Below, piece by piece: positions 15,243-19,805 of a DNA stretch of 19,805 nucleotides. The notes beneath the pieces were generated by a model, which ran no database searches, was not told where the DNA came from, and saw only the letters and a list, made by a program, of their open reading frames with translations. The DNA lies in assembly GCA_050114795.1 (NCBI GenBank), contig JASFRS010000026.1, forward strand, positions 1 through 19,805, read 5' to 3'. Both the position numbers and the translations under genes were made by a program. The stretch is from JASFRS01 sp050114795. Its GTDB lineage: Bacteria > Pseudomonadota > Alphaproteobacteria > Sphingomonadales > CAKZYD01. Every line of letters starts with the position of its first letter. Positions within the stretch are counted from its first letter, which is position 1.

Positions 15243-16442
15243 CAATAGCGTCTTAGGCCGGATGAGCACCAGGGACAGCAGAAAAGAAAGCACAAGGCCC
15301 AGTGCCGACCACAACATTTTAGCCGTAACCTTCAAACTACCTTTTGCAAAATCCAACAAGTGGCGGCCATACCCCCGCTCCAACATCTTCATGGATTTTG
15401 GAGCGGCCTGCGTTACTTGATCCAACCGGACAAGATCATTTGAATTTTCCATATGGCGCAAAAGACGCAATGTGGTCTGGGTGGATGTCGCATCATAAAC
15501 ACGTCCAACGCGCATGAAGTCTGCTTTCAGCACCGCATAAGCTTGTTCATCAATAGATTTTGCCCAGGCACGTTGAAAATGCGTGGCCGCACCCCCTTTA
15601 ATAAGCTGGGATAAAGTCAATGTCTGTAAACCTTGGCGCAAATTGGCACTGAGTGTTTCCGGCGGCACGGCCCGAATGACTTTATCCCCCAATTGCTTCG
15701 CATAAGGTGGGCGTAGCATATTCGCTCGTTTTGCAGCCTTTAACAGCGATGCAGCACCTTTAACCGGTGCAGTTGCCCCTTCTGTCGCAATGGTTGTTGC
15801 GGTCAGCCCAAGTCCAATACCAGACAGAGCATATATGACATAATCAACCTCTTCTCCCCGTGCGAAATGCCAGCTTTCAGTCGTAAAATCGCGAATGTCG
15901 CCCCATAAGAGAAAGTCAGAAGCGACAGACCCCCCAAGCGCCGCCACAGAATCCCCATTGCCAAAAGCAAATCCCTCCGCAGCTTCTTCCGCTGTACGCA
16001 ACGTTTCACCCAAAGGAGAAGTCTCAGTAGTATAGTGGAGCGCGACCTTCGCGGGTATCCAACTCAATGCCATATCAATCGCCAATTGGTCCTGACTGAT
16101 TTCCTCTCGCTTAACACCCAACGCCGCTTCAAAGTCACTGCGCCAAGGTTCGCCTAATATCACAGGCGCATGAGTGAGATAAGCTTCCGCCCGCTCCACA
16201 TCTCCTTCATCAAGTGCTGTCTCAACCAGTTCCCCCAATTGACCAGTGCGGTCGTCCATATGAGACGGGATGAGGTTGAAAAGCGCAATATCCACACGCG
16301 CACGGACTTGATCGAGGACTTGATCCGTCATCACATAGACATAGTTACCGCTATCGGCCAATTGCCGGGCTAGAAAGAACCCACTGCTAACAAAGCCCGT
16401 GAGGGTCAGGCTGTAATAAATCCACCAGAGAAGCTTTTTCAT
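15234..16442 (-). CDS. Unrecognised membrane protein with terminal transmembrane helices
   Basis: I do not recognise this 402-residue protein. From ATG 16442 it begins MKKLLWW with a hydrophobic helix (about 4-24). A helical region follows that looks soluble, with acidic repeats (GELVETALDEGDVERAEAYL). In the middle is a Gly/Ala-rich apolar stretch (about 201-240, YVIYALSGIGLGLTATTIA) that runs into a basic segment KAAKRAN. A second strong helix near the C-terminus (about 375-394) is followed by a basic tail. The Gly/Ala-rich centre resembles pore-forming or membrane-inserting segments, but that is only an impression. GGAAGAG lies just before ATG 16442; the longer TTG frame from 16490 lacks such a site. 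It lies 67 bases downstream of the CoA-transferase on the same strand and is convergent with tadF, overlapping it by nine bases. Confidence 0.75.
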   Translation of the reverse strand: MKKLLWWIYYSLTLTGFVSSGFFLARQLADSGNYVYVMTDQVLDQVRARVDIALFNLIPSHMDDRTGQLGELVETALDEGDVERAEAYLTHAPVILGEPWRSDFEAALGVKREEISQDQLAIDMALSWIPAKVALHYTTETSPLGETLRTAEEAAEGFAFGNGDSVAALGGSVASDFLLWGDIRDFTTESWHFARGEEVDYVIYALSGIGLGLTATTIATEGATAPVKGAASLLKAAKRANMLRPPYAKQLGDKVIRAVPPETLSANLRQGLQTLTLSQLIKGGAATHFQRAWAKSIDEQAYAVLKADFMRVGRVYDATSTQTTLRLLRHMENSNDLVRLDQVTQAAPKSMKMLERGYGRHLLDFAKGSLKVTAKMLWSALGLVLSFLLSLVLIRPKTLLLR

Positions 16443-16509
16443 TACTCTTCCCTCTACCATCGCGCACCATATACTCAGCTTATAAAGCAAGCAGGGCTAA
16501 AACAAGGCG

Positions 16510-17721
16510 TCAACCAATCACTGCTTTACGGCGTAATTCCGCGATGTCTGCAACGCCGAGACCAATAGAGGCTAAAATCTCATCGCTTTGCTCCCCAAGG
16601 CCTGGGGGCGCTTGGTTGTAACTAATCGGTGTACGCGATAATTTGATTGGATTTGCGACCAAATCGACCTTGCCGCTTACAGGATGATCCATAGTGACTT
16701 TCATGCCGCGTGCTTTGGCTGTTTCCTCATCAAAAGCCTGAGGGATTGTATTAATCGGACCATTGGGAATGCGAATGGTGTCCAAAGCGTTACGCCATTC
16801 CTCCGTACTGCGCCCCTTCATCAGTTGAGCTATAAGCGGGATCAATAAATCACGATGACGGACCCGCCCCGCATTTGTCTTAAAATTAGGGTCTTCAGCC
16901 CATTCCGGATAACCCAGCAAATCAGCAAAGCGCGCAAATTGCCGGTCATTTCCAACGGCGATGATGAGATGCCCGTCTTTAGTTTCAAAATCCTGATAAG
17001 GCACGATGGACGGGTGTGCATTTCCAAGTCGGCCAGGCGTGATACCTCCAACCAAATAGTTGAGGTTCTGATTGGCAAGCCAGGACAACTGGGTGTCAAA
17101 AAGCGCCATATCGACATGCTGCCCCTGCCCTGTTTGTTCCCGATGCGCCAGCGCGGCCAAAATGCCGATAACGCCATACATACCTGTCGTTAAATCAGCA
17201 ACGGCTGTTCCCACTTTAACCGGACCGCTTTCAGGCGTACCCGTAATACTCATCAGTCCCGCCATGCCTTGAACGATGAAATCATAGCCCGCATTATGCG
17301 CCAAGGGACCATCCTGCCCAAAGCCAGTGATGGAGCAATAAATCAGACCGGGGTGGTCCTTGGACAGGCTTTCATAGTCCAAGCCATATTTCGCAAGATT
17401 ACCTGTCTTAAAATTCTCTATGACAATATCTGCCTGCATCGCGAGCTTTTTTATCAAAGCCGCCCCTTCAGGCTGCGCCATGTCTATAGCGATAGATTTC
17501 TTGCCGCGATTGGCCGCTAAATAATAAGCAGCGGTATCGCTGTCCGTGCCATCTTTTTGTTTGAGATAAGGCGGGCCCCAGCCGCGCGTGTCATCGCCGC
17601 ACCCCGGACGTTCGACTTTTATAACTTCCGCACCTAAATCGGCCAGGATTTGCCCGGCCCACGGCCCTGCTAAAACCCGAGACAAGTCTAAAACCCGAAT
17701 ATGCTCCAAGGCTGCTGCCAT
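16510..17721 (-). CDS. Family III CoA-transferase (CaiB/BaiF/formyl-CoA transferase family)
   Basis: A 403-residue enzyme that moves coenzyme A between carboxylic acids by a ping-pong route through an aspartyl-CoA anhydride. Family blocks: LAGPWAGQILADLGAEVIKVERP (17-39), RGKKSIAIDM (72-81), VIENFKTGNL, YCSITGFGQDGP (128-139) and the catalytic Asp176 in GTAVADLTTG. It ends with the usual HPVSGKV...PPGLGEQSDEIL. The whole pattern resembles the dicarboxylate group (succinyl-CoA:glutarate or itaconate transferases), but the substrate cannot be read from motifs. ATG 17721 is chosen because GGGGTGAG precedes it; the GTG frame to 17766 would add 15 residues of non-family sequence. It is divergent from the MaoC hydratase across a 120-bp region with a palindrome, hinting at joint regulation in one CoA-thioester pathway. 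Confidence 0.9.
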   Translation of the reverse strand: MAAALEHIRVLDLSRVLAGPWAGQILADLGAEVIKVERPGCGDDTRGWGPPYLKQKDGTDSDTAAYYLAANRGKKSIAIDMAQPEGAALIKKLAMQADIVIENFKTGNLAKYGLDYESLSKDHPGLIYCSITGFGQDGPLAHNAGYDFIVQGMAGLMSITGTPESGPVKVGTAVADLTTGMYGVIGILAALAHREQTGQGQHVDMALFDTQLSWLANQNLNYLVGGITPGRLGNAHPSIVPYQDFETKDGHLIIAVGNDRQFARFADLLGYPEWAEDPNFKTNAGRVRHRDLLIPLIAQLMKGRSTEEWRNALDTIRIPNGPINTIPQAFDEETAKARGMKVTMDHPVSGKVDLVANPIKLSRTPISYNQAPPGLGEQSDEILASIGLGVADIAELRRKAVIG

Positions 17722-17812
17722 GTGCTCACCCCTATCGACAAAACTGCTCTGCTTATCCCTTGGCACAGCTCAAGCTTGCCGCCAAGGCCTAAGACTGGCA
17801 AAGTAAGAAAAA

Positions 17813-17827
17813 TTGTGCAGCGCACAA
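17813..17827. promoter_or_regulatory. Perfect 15-bp palindrome, candidate operator in the CoA-transferase/maoC divergent region
   Basis: TTGTGC-AGC-GCACAA is an exact 6-bp inverted repeat around three bases. It sits just upstream of the AAGGAGG ribosome site of maoC, where a repressor could block transcription or its start. The core TGC-N3-GCA is like sites reported for PhaR-type regulators of polyhydroxyalkanoate metabolism, but the match is short. No regulator gene is in the window. Confidence 0.45.
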
Positions 17828-17841
17828 ATAAGGAGGATGGA

Positions 17842-18360
17842 ATGAGTGTTACCCACAAAGAAGTTGGTCCCAATCGTTATCGGGAGAGTTTCGGGCGCTA
17901 TTTAGAGGAATTCGAAGTCGGCCATATTTATGAACATCGACCCGGTCGAACCATCACTGAAACCGACAATACCTGGTTCACTTTGTTAACGATGAACACT
18001 CATCCCCTACATTTCGATAAGGAATATGCGAAACACTCCGAATTCGGGAAGCCATTGGTTGCCAGTCCTTTTACCGTCGCTGTTTTGCTTGGCATGTCTG
18101 TCAGTGATGTCTCACAAAAGGCCATCGCCAATTTGGGCTGGACCGACATCAAAATGACAGCACCCTTATTTGTCGGTGACACGCTCTATGGGGAAACCGA
18201 AGTTCTCGATAAGCGTGAGTCCAAATCCCGCCCCACCCAGGGCGTCGTCAGCGTGCGCACACGCGGCTTCAATCAAGATGGCGTCATGGTGTGCCAATTT
18301 GACCGCTCAGTGCTGGTCCCCAAACACGGTCATGCCATTGACGATAAGGCTAATTATTAA
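17842..18360 (+). CDS. MaoC-like acyl-CoA dehydratase/hydratase (hot-dog fold)
   Basis: A 172-residue single hot-dog protein of the MaoC dehydratase family. Marks are ITETDNTWFTLLTMNTHPLHFD (38-59), the following FGKPLVAS (68-75), PLFVGDTLYGETEVL (108-122) and RTRGFNQDG (139-147). In classic (R)-specific hydratases the catalytic dyad is Asp and His in GDxNPxH; here the matching segment is MNTHPLH, so His57 is kept while Asp is Asn52. This variant pattern looks like a distinct acyl-CoA subfamily found beside CoA-transferases, acyl-CoA dehydrogenases and CitE-like lyases. ATG 17842 follows AAGGAGG (17830-17836), which outweighs the longer frame starting at 17701 inside the opposite gene. It ends two bases before the convergent oxidoreductase gene. 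Confidence 0.88.
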   Translation: MSVTHKEVGPNRYRESFGRYLEEFEVGHIYEHRPGRTITETDNTWFTLLTMNTHPLHFDKEYAKHSEFGKPLVASPFTVAVLLGMSVSDVSQKAIANLGWTDIKMTAPLFVGDTLYGETEVLDKRESKSRPTQGVVSVRTRGFNQDGVMVCQFDRSVLVPKHGHAIDDKANY

Positions 18361-18362
18361 GC

Positions 18363-19466
18363 TCAATGCCGGGCGTCCATGGCCGGATAATCGATATAGC
18401 CATGGGCGCCACCCGCATAATATAGGCTCTGTTCCGGCTCTTCTAAGGGCGCGTGCGCGATAAAACGCTCAACAAGGTCCGGATTGGCAATATAGGCACG
18501 CCCGAAGGACACGAAGTCCGCACGACCACTCTCGATACTGACCTCAGCGCGTCGCGCATCATATCCGCCATTCACCATATAAGCGCCATGGAACAAGGGG
18601 CGTAACTCATCCAGGTTAAAAGCTGTCTCAGCTTCTATGTCCTGATGTGGCACATCCTCAATAACGTGGAGATAAGATATATTCAAATCCGATAGGGCCG
18701 ATACTAGATAACGGAAAAGAACTCGCGGATGCCGGTCAGAGACATCATTAAAGACGTTTAAAGGGGAAATACGCACACCCACATAATCAGGGCCAATCAT
18801 ATTGCATACAGCTTCCGTCACATCTAAAGCGAATTTGCACCGTGCAGCTATGGACCCACCGTAGGCGTCAATGCGTTTATTGCTTTTATCCCTAAGAAAT
18901 TGGTCGATGAGATAACCATTAGCCGCGTGTATCTCAACACCGTCAAATCCGGCTTCCATGGCAGCTTCGGCTGCATGGGCAAATTCGGCAACTATCCGTG
19001 GAACCTCCCTCGTCTTTAAGGCGCGCGGCGTCACAAAATCCTGATTACCATGATAGGTGTGCGCGTGCCCCGCTGGACGGATGGCGCTCGGCGCTAAGGG
19101 GCGGTCATGATGCGGCATGAGACTTGGATGCGCGATGCGCCCACCATGCCATAATTGGGCAACAATTCGGCCACCATTTCGATGAACCACCCGCACGACC
19201 CTATTCCAGGCTTTGATTTGGTCGTCGCGGTAAATACCAGGTGTCCAAGCATAGCCATGCGCCCAGGGTGAGACTGCAATCGCCTCCGACACAATAAGTC
19301 CCGCTGAAGCACGCTGGGCATAATATAGCCCCGTCATGTCCGAGACTATGCCGCGTTTATCCGCGCGCAGGCGCGTTAAAGGCGCCATAACGACACGGTT
19401 ATTAACTGCAATACCCCCAATACGCGTAGGTGAATACAAATCGCGATGCAATAATGACGCATCCAT
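18363..19466 (-). CDS. Old Yellow Enzyme-type NAD(P)H:flavin oxidoreductase / ene-reductase (NemA-like)
   Basis: A 367-residue FMN-dependent TIM-barrel enzyme. The catalytic pair is His180 and Asn183 in GVEIHAANGYLIDQFLRD, followed by the R-x-D-x-YGGS block (YGGS 202-205); QLWHGGR (104-110) and RVVMAPLTR (24-32) are further family marks, as is SFGRAYIANPDLVERF near the end. Such enzymes reduce activated C=C bonds of enones, maleimides or nitro compounds with NAD(P)H. The natural substrate is unknown. ATG 19466 is chosen since GGGGGAGG stands seven bases ahead; the longer TTG frame to 19487 reads through that site. It lies 104 bases after the enoyl-CoA hydratase on the same strand and may share its transcript. 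Confidence 0.92.
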   Translation of the reverse strand: MDASLLHRDLYSPTRIGGIAVNNRVVMAPLTRLRADKRGIVSDMTGLYYAQRASAGLIVSEAIAVSPWAHGYAWTPGIYRDDQIKAWNRVVRVVHRNGGRIVAQLWHGGRIAHPSLMPHHDRPLAPSAIRPAGHAHTYHGNQDFVTPRALKTREVPRIVAEFAHAAEAAMEAGFDGVEIHAANGYLIDQFLRDKSNKRIDAYGGSIAARCKFALDVTEAVCNMIGPDYVGVRISPLNVFNDVSDRHPRVLFRYLVSALSDLNISYLHVIEDVPHQDIEAETAFNLDELRPLFHGAYMVNGGYDARRAEVSIESGRADFVSFGRAYIANPDLVERFIAHAPLEEPEQSLYYAGGAHGYIDYPAMDARH

Positions 19467-19570
19467 CACTGACCTCCCCCAAGGCAAGATTTCCCAAGGT
19501 CTGAAATGAATGAAGGCGTTACTCTAATATGCTTGACAACATATGGCCAGATAGACCGGTCGTCTTATTT

Positions 19571-19805
19571 TCACTTTATCGGAAATTCCGGTGTGCGCTT
19601 TTCAAGAAAGGCGTCAACACCCTCGGCATAGTCAGGCCCGTCATAACAGCCCTGGAACAATGCCTTAGTCTCAGCATCATCGTCATTTTGGCCATCACTG
19701 ATACGCTGTATGATGGATTTCATGCCACGAACACTGTGTTGAGAAACACGGGACATCTGCTTGGCGACAGCCAAAACATGGGTGTTGATCTTATCCCCTG
19801 CTAAA
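19571..19805 (-). CDS. Enoyl-CoA hydratase/isomerase family protein (C-terminal part, cut by the window edge)
   Basis: About 77 C-terminal residues are present, entering from the right edge as LAGDKINTHVLAVAKQMSRV and ending with YAEGVDAFLEKRTPEFPIK. The YxEGVxAFLEKRxPxF ending and the preceding helix of Lys/Met-rich turns are typical of the crotonase (enoyl-CoA hydratase) C-terminal trimerisation region. The catalytic Glu residues and oxyanion loop lie outside the window, so hydratase, isomerase or hydrolase activity cannot be told apart. A frame beginning at the in-frame TTG (19772-19774) would be only a fragment; the real start is beyond the edge. It is upstream of the ene-reductase on the same strand. 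Confidence 0.85.
   Translation of the reverse strand, partial: LAGDKINTHVLAVAKQMSRVSQHSVRGMKSIIQRISDGQNDDDAETKALFQGCYDGPDYAEGVDAFLEKRTPEFPIK

Noticed and set aside
17701..17841. N-terminal extension of the MaoC frame
   Set aside because: It lies antisense in the CoA-transferase start and its promoter; AAGGAGG clearly marks ATG 17842.
1..19805. CRISPR arrays, tRNA or rRNA genes, insertion sequences, prophage genes
   Set aside because: No regularly spaced repeats, no cloverleaf or rRNA-like stretches and no transposase, integrase or phage structural proteins were seen.

Overview
The window reads as chromosomal DNA of an alphaproteobacterium of moderate GC content. This rests on a complete cpaABCDEF-tadBC-tadE/F locus with the alphaproteobacterial lipoprotein CpaD, an inositol-monophosphatase-type HisN, and acyl-CoA catabolic genes typical of marine Alphaproteobacteria. 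The genus cannot be set from the sequence alone.

Layout. Positions 1-91 hold the 3' tail of an unidentified plus-strand gene, closed by a good intrinsic terminator (139-171). Directly abutting it is a 268-bp non-coding inverted-repeat element (172-439). Then come a D-amino-acid dehydrogenase-like flavoprotein (minus), divergent hisN (plus) and a lysophospholipase-type alpha/beta hydrolase (minus), whose 3' end overlaps hisN.

The core is a Tad/Flp pilus locus, 3.4-15.2 kb. A large TadG-like von Willebrand factor A protein is on the minus strand. After a 307-bp AT-rich divergent promoter region, ten plus-strand genes follow in one tight run: cpaA (prepilin peptidase), cpaB, cpaC (secretin), cpaD (lipoprotein), cpaE/tadZ (localisation ATPase), cpaF/tadA (motor ATPase), tadB and tadC (inner-membrane platform), and tadE-like and tadF-like pseudopilins. 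Together these form a whole envelope-spanning secretion/pilus machine. The major Flp pilin gene and tadD are absent here, so the pilin must come from elsewhere.

The right side, 15.2-19.8 kb, is metabolic: an unrecognised membrane protein convergent with tadF, a family III CoA-transferase, a divergent MaoC-like hydratase, an Old Yellow Enzyme-type flavin oxidoreductase, and the C-terminus of an enoyl-CoA hydratase/isomerase. The CoA-transferase and maoC share a 120-bp divergent promoter containing a 15-bp palindrome. This suggests a small regulated CoA-thioester pathway.

I found no clearly new multi-gene system. The most interesting leads are: an EF-hand/dockerin-like calcium loop inside the TadE-like pseudopilin; a roughly 230-residue Tyr/Ser-rich insertion with clustered cysteines in the TadG VWA domain; a possible 13-codon leader ORF coupled to tadG; the orphan membrane protein next to tadF; the MaoC protein with Asn in place of the usual catalytic Asp; and the palindrome in the CoA-transferase/maoC promoter.
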